Shown here piece after piece: positions 1 to 8,046 of a DNA stretch of 10,752 nt. Under the pieces are notes generated by a model. The model made no database searches. It was not told the origin of the DNA and saw only the letters and a program-made list of their open reading frames with translations. The translations under genes were made by a program, and so were the position numbers. Within the stretch, counting starts at the first letter, position 1; every line of letters begins with the position of its first letter. The DNA comes from Eubacterium sp. CAG:786 (GTDB taxonomy: Bacteria; Bacillota; Clostridia; Oscillospirales; Ruminococcaceae): the NCBI GenBank assembly GCA_000432175.1, contig HF989369.1, positions 1-10,752 of the forward strand, written 5' to 3'.

Positions 1-2339
<2,339 letters not shown>

Positions 2340-2341
2340 AA

Positions 2342-2359
2342 TGCACAAAAATTCGTGCA
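2342..2359 (+). other. Small inverted repeat just after rpoC stop
   Basis: TGCAC (2342-2346) and GTGCA (2355-2359) can pair around an 8-base A/T-rich loop, three bases after the rpoC stop. It has no T tract. It may be a 3'-end stabilising hairpin, or chance, because the stem is only 5 bp. Confidence 0.3.
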
Positions 2360-2373
2360 GATGATACAAATGT

Positions 2374-2430
2374 AACGGTGTTTGCTACAAAGTTTCGCTG
2401 AAACTCTTGACAAACACCGTTCTTTGCTTT
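2374..2430 (+). terminator. Probable rpoC terminator, overlapping the rpsL promoter
   Basis: AACGGTGTTTG (2374-2384) and CAAACACCGTT (2411-2421) are perfect 11-bp complements. Nested between them is a second hairpin, AGTTTC/GAAACT (2391-2396 and 2400-2405, loop GCT). The outer stem is followed by the T-rich run CTTTGCTTT (2422-2430). The position after rpoC and the T-rich tail fit a factor-independent terminator. The long 26-base loop and interrupted T tract make it imperfect, so leaky termination is plausible. Its right arm shares 2411-2412 with the -35 box of the next promoter. Confidence 0.55.
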
Positions 2431-2435
2431 AAAAT
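2407..2435 (+). promoter_or_regulatory. Strong sigma-A promoter for rpsL-rpsG-fusA
   Basis: TTGACA at 2407-2412 (perfect -35) is separated by 17 bp from TAAAAT at 2430-2435 (5 of 6 to TATAAT). Transcription would begin near 2442, about 70 bases before rpsL. The box quality and spacing suit a highly expressed ribosomal protein operon. Confidence 0.85.
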
Positions 2436-2454
2436 ATATAAATGTGTGTGAGTA

Positions 2455-2480
2455 TATTTTTCGAAATCGTCGGAAAAATA
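2455..2480 (+). promoter_or_regulatory. Hairpin in the rpsL mRNA leader
   Basis: TATTTTTC (2455-2462) pairs with GAAAAATA (2473-2480). The stem can extend inward by GA/TC if one G bulges. It would start about 13 bases from the predicted transcript 5' end. It may stabilise the mRNA or be a protein target, but no known leader family is recognised. Confidence 0.4.
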
Positions 2481-2512
2481 CCTGCATACGAAAAATTATT
2501 GGAGGTGAAATA

Positions 2513-2938
2513 ATGCCTACGTTTAATCAGCTTGTCCGCAAGGGACGCGAGGTTTCTGAGAAGAAATCCAAGGCTCCGGCACTCCAGAAGTCGATGAACA
2601 CACTGCGCAAGCAGCAGGTCGATCAGTCTTCTCCCCAGAAGAGAGGCGTGTGCACAGCCGTTCGTACTCAGACCCCTAAGAAGCCGAACTCCGCTATGAG
2701 AAAGGTAGCCAGAGTCAAGCTTTCTAACGGTTATGAAGTTACAGCTTATATTCCCGGTATCGGACACAAACTGCAGGAACACTCCGTTGTTCTGATCCGC
2801 GGCGGCCGTGTTAAGGACCTTCCTGGTGTGCGTTACCACATCATCAGAGGTACACTCGACGCTCAGGGTGTAGACAAGAGAATGCAGGGACGCTCCAAGT
2901 ATGGTGCAAAGCGTCCGAAGGCTGGAAAGAAAGCGTAA
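2513..2938 (+). CDS. rpsL: 30S ribosomal protein S12
   Basis: S12 sits at the decoding centre of the small subunit and helps control accuracy and tRNA selection. The 141-residue protein starts at ATG 2513, four bases after a perfect GGAGGTGA ribosome site (2501-2508). The open frame begins further upstream at 2444, but those codons precede the ribosome site and do not resemble S12. TPKKPNSAMRK (residues 54-64) and IRGGRVKDLPGVRYH (95-109) form the conserved decoding loops. Lys56 and Lys101, the classical streptomycin-resistance positions, are unmutated. Asp102 corresponds to the beta-methylthiolated aspartate of other bacteria. The roughly 14-residue N-terminal extension relative to E. coli is normal for Gram-positive bacteria. 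It is the first gene of the str transcript. Confidence 0.98.
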   Translation: MPTFNQLVRKGREVSEKKSKAPALQKSMNTLRKQQVDQSSPQKRGVCTAVRTQTPKKPNSAMRKVARVKLSNGYEVTAYIPGIGHKLQEHSVVLIRGGRVKDLPGVRYHIIRGTLDAQGVDKRMQGRSKYGAKRPKAGKKA

Positions 2939-2940
2939 TT

Positions 2941-3068
2941 TCTGACTTATTGCTGTCAGACAAGGCATTATTTTTGATAGAGCCTCTGTTTGGACGGCGG
3001 AAGGTCAATGCCACCCGTCAGGGTAGGATTTATGCTTTCGAGTACCTATGATTTTCATTTCGTATGAA
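2941..3068 (+). promoter_or_regulatory. rpsL-rpsG intercistronic region with possible RNA structure
   Basis: The 143-base gap is long for adjacent ribosomal protein genes and shows no good promoter. Pairings visible are TCTGAC/GTCAGA (2941-2946, 2955-2960), GGCATT/AATGCC (2964-2969, 3007-3012), GACGG/CCGTC (2993-2997, 3015-3019) and TTCAT/ATGAA (3054-3058, 3064-3068). The second and third cannot fully coexist without a pseudoknot. In E. coli, S7 represses its operon by binding the rpsL-rpsG intercistronic RNA. A similar role here is inferred from position only. Confidence 0.4.
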
Positions 3069-3081
3069 GGAGGGAAGTAAA

Positions 3082-3552
3082 GTGCCAAGAAGAGGTAATG
3101 TTCCGAAGCGTGAAGTTCTTCCGGATCCTGTGTACGGCTCTGAGCTCGTAACAAGACTGGTAAACAATATCATGCTCGACGGAAAGAAGGGCGTAGCCCA
3201 GAAGATCGTATACGGCGCATTTGAGATCGTTGCTGAAAAGACCGGCAAGGACGCTCTGGAAGCTTTCGAGGAGGCAATGGAGAACATCATGCCCCAGCTC
3301 GAGGTAAAGGCTCGCCGCGTCGGCGGTGCGACCTACCAGGTTCCTATGGAGGTTCGCCCCGAGAGAAGACGCACACTCGGCCTGAGATGGATCACCACCT
3401 ACAGCCGCGCGCGTAACGAAAAGACAATGAAGGAAAGACTTGCAAACGAGATCCTGGACGCGCTGAACGGCCAGGGCGGCGCATGCAAGAAGCGTGACGA
3501 TACTCATAAGATGGCTGAAGCTAACAAGGCTTTCGCACATTATAAGTGGTAA
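3082..3552 (+). CDS. rpsG: 30S ribosomal protein S7
   Basis: S7 is a primary binding protein that nucleates assembly of the 30S head and contacts E-site tRNA. The start is GTG 3082, giving 156 residues, the usual family length. AAGGAGG (3067-3073) lies 8 bases upstream. The in-frame ATG at 3064 overlaps that ribosome site and would add six atypical residues, so it is rejected. The N-terminus PRRGNVPKREVLPDP, the central KARRVGGATYQVPMEVRPERR region and the C-terminal DDTHKMAEANKAFAHYKW are S7 hallmarks. It lies between rpsL and fusA in the usual str order and is probably cotranscribed with both. Confidence 0.98.
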   Translation: MPRRGNVPKREVLPDPVYGSELVTRLVNNIMLDGKKGVAQKIVYGAFEIVAEKTGKDALEAFEEAMENIMPQLEVKARRVGGATYQVPMEVRPERRRTLGLRWITTYSRARNEKTMKERLANEILDALNGQGGACKKRDDTHKMAEANKAFAHYKW

Positions 3553-3567
3553 TCAGAAACAGATGAG

Positions 3568-3605
3568 TTACCTGGGGTGCATACCCCGGGTAATTCCAGA
3601 ATTAC
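3568..3605 (+). promoter_or_regulatory. Tandem overlapping hairpins before fusA
   Basis: Stem A pairs TTACCTGGGGT (3568-3578) with ACCCCGGGTAA (3583-3593): 11 bp with one G-U and a GCAT loop. Stem B pairs GTAATT (3590-3595) with AATTAC (3600-3605) around CCAG and ends directly against the fusA ribosome site GGAGG (3606-3610). The two stems share 3590-3593, so full versions compete. No T tract follows, so this is not a terminator. It may tune translation of fusA or mark an mRNA processing site. Confidence 0.5.
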
Positions 3606-3615
3606 GGAGGAATTT

Positions 3616-5700
3616 ATGAAAAGAGACGTATCTCTCGAAATGACCCGTAATATTGGTATCATGGCGCACATCGACGCAGGTAAGACAACTACCACAGAGC
3701 GTATCCTGTTCTACACTGGTGTAAACCACAAGATCGGTGAAACTCACGATGGTACTGCTACGATGGACTGGATGGCTCAGGAGCAGGAGAGAGGTATCAC
3801 GATAACCTCCGCTGCTACAACAGCTTTCTGGAAGGGTCATAGAATCAATATTATCGACACCCCTGGTCACGTTGACTTCACAGTTGAAGTTCAGCGTTCC
3901 CTGAGAGTGCTTGACGGTTCCGTAACTGTTTTCTGTGCAAAGGGCGGCGTAGAGCCTCAGTCAGAAACAGTATGGCGTCAGGCAGATGAGTACCATGTAC
4001 CCAGAATGGCTTATGTCAATAAGATGGATATCATGGGCGCAGACTTCTACAATGTTGTACAGATGATGCACGACAGACTCAAGTGCAACGCTGTTCCGAT
4101 CCAGCTGCCTATCGGCGCTGAAGCGGACTTCAAGGGCATCATCGACCTCATTGAGATGAATGCGGACATTTACTACGATGATATGGGCAAGGATATGCGC
4201 GTTGAAGAGATCCCTGCCGATATGCTGGATAAGGCTAAGGAGTACAGAAAGAACCTTCTCGAAAAGGTAGCAGAGCTCGACGACGAGCTGATGGAGAGAT
4301 ACTTCGAGTCCGAGGGTGAGGATTTCACCACAGAGGAGATCAAGGCTGCCATCAGAAAGGGCACCATCGAGAATAAGTTCGTTCCCGTAACATGCGGTAC
4401 TTCTTACAGAAACAAGGGCGTACAGAAGCTCCTCGACGCTGTCGTTGACTTCATGCCGTCTCCTCTCGATATCCCCTCTATCAAGGGTATCGACCCCGAG
4501 ACCGGCGAGGAAGTTGAGAGACATGCCGGCGACGATCAGCCTTTCTCCGCTCTCGCATTCAAGATCGCGACCGACCCGTTCGTTGGTAAGCTCTGCTTCT
4601 TCAGAGTTTACTCCGGTTACGTTGAGGCTGGTACCACAGTTCTGAACGCTACCAAGGACAAGAACGAGCGTATGGGCCGTATCCTTCAGATGCACTCCAA
4701 CCACAGACAGGATATCGACGCATGCCCGTGCGGTGATATCGCAGCCGTTGTTGGTACTAAGTACACCACCACTGGTGATACTCTCTGCGATGAGAACCAC
4801 CCTGTAATCCTCGAGTCCATGGAGTTCCCGGAGCCGGTTATCGACCTGGCTATCGAGCCCAAGACCAAGGCTGGTCAGGAAAAGATGGCTATCGCACTCG
4901 CAAAGCTTGCTGAAGAAGACCCGACATTCAAGACCTGGACAAACCAGGAGACCGGTCAGACAATCATCGCTGGTATGGGTGAGCTCCACCTCGATATCAT
5001 CGTTGACAGACTTCTCCGTGAGTTCAAGGTAGAGGCTAATGTTGGCGCTCCTCAGGTTGCTTATAAGGAAACTATCACTGGCACAGCTGACATCGACATG
5101 AAGTACAAGCGCCAGTCCGGTGGTTCCGGTCAGTACGGTCACGTTAAGATTAGGGTAGAGCCGAACGAGTCCGGTAAGGGCTACGAGTTCAGCAACGACG
5201 TTGTCGGCGGTTCTATCCCCAAGGAGTTCATTCCTGCCGTTGACGCAGGTATCCAGGGTGCTCTTAACGCCGGTGTCCTCGCTGGTTATCCTGTTGTCGA
5301 CATCAAGGTTTCCCTGTACGACGGTTCTTACCACGAGGTAGACTCCTCTGAAATGGCATTTAAGATCGCAGGTTCTATGGCTATCAAGGAAGCCCTCAAG
5401 CAGGCGCACTCCGTTATCCTCGAGCCGATCATGAGAGTTGACGTTGTCGTTCCTGATGACTACATCGGTAATGTAATCGGCGACCTTAACTCCCGCCGTG
5501 GCCAGATCCAGAACCAGGAGACAAGAAACGGTTCCGTTCAGGTTACCGCTTATGTTCCGCTTTCTGAGATGTTCGGCTACTCCAACGATCTTCGTTCCAA
5601 GACACAGGGCCGCGGTCAGTATGTAATGCAGCCGAGCCACTACATCGAGGTTCCGAAGTCCATTTCCGAAGCTATCATGAGCAAGCGCAAACAGGGTTAA
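3616..5700 (+). CDS. fusA: Elongation factor G
   Basis: EF-G is the GTPase that drives translocation of tRNA and mRNA on the ribosome and, with RRF, ribosome recycling. The start is ATG 3616, with GGAGG (3606-3610) five bases before it, giving 694 residues, the normal bacterial length. An upstream ATG at 3577 lies inside a hairpin and is rejected. The G domain shows AHIDAGKTTTTER (17-29), switch I GITITSAATT (60-69), DTPGH (81-85) and NKMD (135-138). Domain IV contains SGGSGQYGHV and GSYHEVDSSEMAF, whose histidine lies near the decoding-site tip. Domain V contains IGDLNSRRGQI. All motifs look intact. A second EF-G-like protein such as TetM is unlikely given the str context and length. Confidence 0.98.
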   Translation: MKRDVSLEMTRNIGIMAHIDAGKTTTTERILFYTGVNHKIGETHDGTATMDWMAQEQERGITITSAATTAFWKGHRINIIDTPGHVDFTVEVQRSLRVLDGSVTVFCAKGGVEPQSETVWRQADEYHVPRMAYVNKMDIMGADFYNVVQMMHDRLKCNAVPIQLPIGAEADFKGIIDLIEMNADIYYDDMGKDMRVEEIPADMLDKAKEYRKNLLEKVAELDDELMERYFESEGEDFTTEEIKAAIRKGTIENKFVPVTCGTSYRNKGVQKLLDAVVDFMPSPLDIPSIKGIDPETGEEVERHAGDDQPFSALAFKIATDPFVGKLCFFRVYSGYVEAGTTVLNATKDKNERMGRILQMHSNHRQDIDACPCGDIAAVVGTKYTTTGDTLCDENHPVILESMEFPEPVIDLAIEPKTKAGQEKMAIALAKLAEEDPTFKTWTNQETGQTIIAGMGELHLDIIVDRLLREFKVEANVGAPQVAYKETITGTADIDMKYKRQSGGSGQYGHVKIRVEPNESGKGYEFSNDVVGGSIPKEFIPAVDAGIQGALNAGVLAGYPVVDIKVSLYDGSYHEVDSSEMAFKIAGSMAIKEALKQAHSVILEPIMRVDVVVPDDYIGNVIGDLNSRRGQIQNQETRNGSVQVTAYVPLSEMFGYSNDLRSKTQGRGQYVMQPSHYIEVPKSISEAIMSKRKQG

Positions 5701-5731
5701 TTCCGCGTAAATTTGCACTCTCAGACCATTT

Positions 5732-5764
5732 TTTCTGCGAAACTACTTGATTTTTTCGCAGAAA
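5732..5764. repeat. Perfect 11-bp inverted repeat around the tuf -35 box
   Basis: TTTCTGCGAAA (5732-5742) and TTTCGCAGAAA (5754-5764) are exact reverse complements with an 11-bp spacer. Arm centres are 22 bp apart, close to two helical turns. The tuf -35 box lies in the spacer and the right arm fills the promoter spacer. It could be an operator for a dimeric protein or a fusA 3' hairpin. The lack of a following T run argues against a simple terminator. Confidence 0.6.
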
Positions 5765-5775
5765 GATGATACAAT
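5747..5775 (+). promoter_or_regulatory. Promoter of tuf
   Basis: TTGATT (5747-5752) is followed after 17 bp by TACAAT (5770-5775). These match 4 of 6 and 5 of 6 consensus bases. Transcription would start near 5782, giving a leader of about 67 bases. It would supply extra EF-Tu transcript beyond read-through from fusA. Confidence 0.75.
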
Positions 5776-5795
5776 ATTATTACTGAAATTACGGC

Positions 5796-5816
5796 GTCCC
5801 CCACCCAATGGGGGGC
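5796..5816 (+). promoter_or_regulatory. GC-rich hairpin in the tuf leader
   Basis: GTCCCCCA (5796-5803) pairs with TGGGGGGC (5809-5816): 8 bp including one G-U, with a CCCAA loop. It begins about 14 bases into the predicted leader and ends 17 bases before the AAGGAGG ribosome site (5834-5840), leaving that site free. A 5' stabiliser role is plausible. No T tract follows. Confidence 0.5.
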
Positions 5817-5848
5817 ACCAGATATCACCTATTAAGGAGGAAATACCA

Positions 5849-7051
5849 ATGGCAAAGGAACATTATAATTCCACTAAGCCCCACGTAAACATCGGCACCA
5901 TCGGTCACGTAGACCATGGCAAGACCACCACAACTGCAGCTATCACAAAGTGGCTGTCCCTGCAGGGCAAAGCTAAGTTCGAAGCTTACGATCAGATCGA
6001 TAAGGCTCCGGAGGAGAGAGAGCGTGGTATCACAATCAACACCGCTCACGTTGAGTATGAGACTGAGAAGCGTCACTACGCTCACGTTGACTGCCCCGGC
6101 CATGCTGACTATATCAAGAACATGATCACCGGTGCTGCTCAGATGGACGGCGCTATCCTGGTTGTTGCTGGTACTGATGGCCCTATGGCTCAGACCAAGG
6201 AGCACATCCTGCTGGCTCGTCAGGTAGGCGTTCCTGCAATCGTTGTATTCATCAACAAGTGCGATGACGTTGACGATCCTGAGCTGCTCGACCTCGTAGA
6301 GATGGATATCCGTGATGTTCTGACTCAGAACGACTTCCCCGGCGATGAGGTTCCCGTTATCCGTGGTTCCGCTAAGGTTGCTCTGGATTGCACTTCCACC
6401 GATCCTAACGCTCCCGAGTATGCTTGCATCAAGGAGCTCATGGACGCTGTTGACGAGTACATTCCTGCTCCTGAGCGCGATGAGAACAAGCCGTTCCTGA
6501 TGCCTGTAGAGGATACAATGACCATCACTGGTCGTGGTACCGTTGCTACTGGCCGTGTAGAGCGTGGCGTTGTTAAGGTTAACGATACCGTTGAGATCAC
6601 TGGTCTGACCGACGAGCCCAAGTCCACCGTTGTTACTGGTCTTGAGATGTTCAGAAAGACCCTGGACGAGGCAGTTGCTGGTTACAACATCGGCGCTCTG
6701 CTCCGTGGTGTTACACGTCAGGATATCGAGCGTGGTCAGGTTCTCTGCAAGCCCGGTTCCATTCACCCCCACACCAAGTTCACTGGTCAGGTTTACGTTC
6801 TTAAGAAGGAAGAGGGCGGCCGTCATACTCCGTTCGTTTCCAACTATCGTCCGCAGTTCTTCTTCAGAACCACAGACGTTACCGGCGTAATCACCCTGCC
6901 TGCTGACAAGGAAATGTGCATGCCTGGCGATAACGTAGTTATGGACGTTGAGCTCATCACTCCTATCGCTATTGAAGAGGGTCTGCGTTTCGCTATCCGT
7001 GAGGGTGGCAGAACCGTAGGTTCCGGCGTTGTTACCAAGATTAACGGCTAA
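5849..7051 (+). CDS. tuf: Elongation factor Tu
   Basis: EF-Tu carries aminoacyl-tRNA to the ribosomal A site as a GTP complex. The start is ATG 5849, 8 bases after AAGGAGG (5834-5840), giving 400 residues; the family usually has 393-400. Upstream in-frame codons from 5747 lie in the promoter and leader and are not coding. GHVDHGKT (19-26), the switch I threonine in RGITI (Thr62), DCPGH (81-85) with the catalytic His85, and NKCD (136-139) define the G domain. Beta-barrel domains 2 and 3 follow, with TGRGTVATGRVERG and the terminal GRTVGSGVV. Codon use is strongly biased, as expected for one of the most abundant proteins. It closes the str cluster and has its own promoter and terminator. Confidence 0.98.
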   Translation: MAKEHYNSTKPHVNIGTIGHVDHGKTTTTAAITKWLSLQGKAKFEAYDQIDKAPEERERGITINTAHVEYETEKRHYAHVDCPGHADYIKNMITGAAQMDGAILVVAGTDGPMAQTKEHILLARQVGVPAIVVFINKCDDVDDPELLDLVEMDIRDVLTQNDFPGDEVPVIRGSAKVALDCTSTDPNAPEYACIKELMDAVDEYIPAPERDENKPFLMPVEDTMTITGRGTVATGRVERGVVKVNDTVEITGLTDEPKSTVVTGLEMFRKTLDEAVAGYNIGALLRGVTRQDIERGQVLCKPGSIHPHTKFTGQVYVLKKEEGGRHTPFVSNYRPQFFFRTTDVTGVITLPADKEMCMPGDNVVMDVELITPIAIEEGLRFAIREGGRTVGSGVVTKING

Positions 7052-7089
7052 TTCCGTTGAACTGGTGCAAACCACTTCATAAAAATAAG

Positions 7090-7117
7090 ACCGCTTCCCG
7101 AAAGGGGAGCGGTTTTT
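7090..7117 (+). terminator. tuf terminator, probably bidirectional
   Basis: ACCGCTTCCC (7090-7099) pairs with GGGGAGCGGT (7104-7113): 10 bp including one G-U, closed by a GAAA tetraloop, followed by TTTTT (7113-7117). On the minus strand the stem is followed by TCTTATTTTT, so it can also end the convergent XRE gene, whose stop codon is 4 bases away. Confidence 0.92.
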
Positions 7118-7120
7118 GTG

Positions 7121-7330
7121 TTATCTGTTCATTTTCGGGTTTTCTGTCCTGCCAAGAATGAAATCTACGGACACGTTGTAGAAGTCAGCCAGGCGTATCA
7201 GGGTCTGAGTCGGGATGTCATGTTCTTCATTTTCGTAGTAGCTATATGTCCTTTGGGTCACATGAATTACTTCTGCCACCTCTTTTTGAGATAATAATTC
7301 GCTTTCTCTAAGGGATTTAAGGCGATACAT
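7121..7330 (-). CDS. Small XRE/Cro-type helix-turn-helix regulator
   Basis: This 69-residue protein is essentially one HTH_3 domain and is predicted to bind DNA as a dimer. YRLKSLRES leads into the helix-turn-helix: SQKEVAEVI (residues 14-22) and TQRTYSYYENEEHDIP (25-40). LIRLADFYNVSVDFILGRTE (45-64) is typical of the family's last helices. The start ATG 7330 has GGAG 8 bases upstream. Longer in-frame starts at 7348 and 7396 add AT-rich residues outside the domain and lack a better ribosome site. It is divergent from the DUF4352-like gene and is separated from it by three operator-like repeats, so autoregulation and control of that neighbour are inferred. There is no effector or peptidase domain, so it resembles phage and plasmid repressors. 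The true target is unproven. Confidence 0.88.
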   Translation of the reverse strand: MYRLKSLRESELLSQKEVAEVIHVTQRTYSYYENEEHDIPTQTLIRLADFYNVSVDFILGRTENPKMNR

Positions 7331-7351
7331 AAACTGCGCTCCATTCATATT

Positions 7352-7369
7352 TATAATAATATTATTATA
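7352..7369. repeat. 18-bp perfect AT palindrome in the XRE leader
   Basis: TATAATAATATTATTATA reads the same on both strands and presents a TATAAT box in each direction. It lies 22 bases upstream of the XRE start and probably at or just after its transcription start. It may be an alternative -10 region or simply an AT-rich melt zone. Confidence 0.6.
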
Positions 7370-7396
7370 TTCTAGAATGAAACGTTCTATTGACAA
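7369..7396 (-). promoter_or_regulatory. Promoter of the XRE regulator gene
   Basis: On the minus strand TTGTCA (7396-7391) is followed after 16 bp by TAGAAT (7374-7369). Each box matches 5 of 6 consensus bases. The -35 box overlaps the opposing plus-strand -35 box by five bases. The spacer is almost wholly filled by the first operator-like repeat, consistent with self-repression. Confidence 0.6.
7373..7389. promoter_or_regulatory. Operator-like repeat 1
   Basis: TAGAATGAAACGTTCTA is an interrupted palindrome with TAGAA/TTCTA arms around 7 bp. It fills the spacer of the XRE promoter and abuts the -35 box of the plus-strand promoter. It differs from repeat 3 at two central positions only. Confidence 0.75.
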
Positions 7397-7418
7397 ATAG
7401 AATAAAACATGCTATAAT
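7390..7418 (+). promoter_or_regulatory. Perfect consensus promoter for the DUF4352-like gene
   Basis: TTGACA (7390-7395), 17-bp spacer, TATAAT (7413-7418): both boxes and spacing are ideal. Transcription would begin near 7425, at the edge of operator-like repeat 3. Such a strong promoter surrounded by operator-like repeats implies tight repression in some state. Confidence 0.88.
7398..7414. promoter_or_regulatory. Operator-like repeat 2 (diverged)
   Basis: TAGAATAAAACATGCTA matches repeat 1 at 14 of 17 positions. One arm is altered (TGCTA for TTCTA). It occupies the spacer of the perfect promoter and the first two bases of its -10 box. The weaker symmetry suggests a lower-affinity site. Confidence 0.65.
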
Positions 7419-7424
7419 AGCGAA

Positions 7425-7441
7425 TAGAACAAAACGTTCTA
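7425..7441. promoter_or_regulatory. Operator-like repeat 3
   Basis: TAGAACAAAACGTTCTA has the same TAGAA/TTCTA arms and 7-bp core as repeat 1. It lies on the predicted transcription start of the DUF4352-like gene, where bound protein would block RNA polymerase. Confidence 0.75.
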
Positions 7442-7464
7442 ACAATTGATTAAGGAGTAGGATT

Positions 7465-8046
7465 ATGAAAGTATTAAAAAAATGGTGGTTTTGGGTTATC
7501 GTCGTAGTAGTGATTGGTGGAATTGGAAGTGCTGTTGCAGGTACCAAAAATAGTTCTAATTCAACTAATTCTGATAATTCAGTAAACAGTAGTTCCATTG
7601 TATCAGACTTTTCCGTTGTTGATTCAACTAAGAGCGATACGGAACAAGCTACAATCTATGGCTTGGGTGAAACTGCTAAGGCAAAGTCTTTCAGCTTGAC
7701 TGCAAATTCAGTAAATGTTGTGAAAAGTGACAATCAGTTTGTTCAGCCTGACGAAGGAAATGAATATGTTGAAGTAGAGTTTGTGCTTGAAAACACTTCT
7801 GATTCAGATATTGTTGTTAGTTCAGTTTTAAATTGTAATGCTTATGTGGACGGATTTGCAGTTTCCGAGGATTTAAGTGCCGGTGTTGCAGCTGGCTCTG
7901 ATTCTTTCAATGGAACAGTTGCAAGCGGTAAAAAACTAAAAGGCTGCTTATTTTATGAGTTGAGCAATGACTGGAATGAACTCGAAATCGACATTTCCAT
8001 TGGATTAAGTAAAGAAGATGAGGTAAAATTCGTTTTCACAAAATAA
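7465..8046 (+). CDS. Membrane-anchored DUF4352-like extracytoplasmic protein
   Basis: The 193-residue product starts at ATG 7465, seven bases after AAGGAG (7452-7457). Lysines at 2, 5 and 6 precede a hydrophobic segment (about 7-25), so it is probably anchored in the membrane with its C-terminus outside. There is no lipobox cysteine. A Ser/Asn/Asp-rich linker (about 27-60) leads to a predicted beta-sandwich (about 65-193). There, QPDEGNEYVEVEFVLENTS (94-112) and the later GKKLKGCLFYEL resemble DUF4352 Ig-like domains. Cys124 and Cys161 could form a disulfide. Function is unknown; such proteins are common near mobile elements. Codon use is AT-rich (many AAT, TCA, GTT), unlike the GC-rich neighbours, which suggests later acquisition. 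It pairs with the divergent XRE gene. Confidence 0.85.
   Translation: MKVLKKWWFWVIVVVVIGGIGSAVAGTKNSSNSTNSDNSVNSSSIVSDFSVVDSTKSDTEQATIYGLGETAKAKSFSLTANSVNVVKSDNQFVQPDEGNEYVEVEFVLENTSDSDIVVSSVLNCNAYVDGFAVSEDLSAGVAAGSDSFNGTVASGKKLKGCLFYELSNDWNELEIDISIGLSKEDEVKFVFTK

Noticed and set aside
2444..2512. N-terminal extension of S12 from an upstream ATG at 2444
   Set aside because: The extra residues precede the perfect ribosome site at 2501-2508 and overlap the predicted transcript start and leader hairpin.
3961..5718. Long open frame on the minus strand across fusA (585 codons)
   Set aside because: It is a codon-bias shadow of fusA: no ribosome site, no recognisable domain, and the sense strand encodes an intact EF-G.
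5825..7075. Long open frame on the minus strand across tuf (416 codons)
   Set aside because: Antisense shadow of tuf with no family resemblance; the tuf coding strand is fully conserved.
7331..7396. Longer start for the XRE regulator at 7396 or 7348
   Set aside because: The extension covers the promoter, operator repeat and AT palindrome; the GGAG-supported ATG at 7330 begins at the HTH domain.
7373..7441. The three 17-bp repeats as a CRISPR array
   Set aside because: Repeats are too short and palindromic, the gaps between them are only 8-10 bp, and they coincide with promoter boxes, which fits operators instead.
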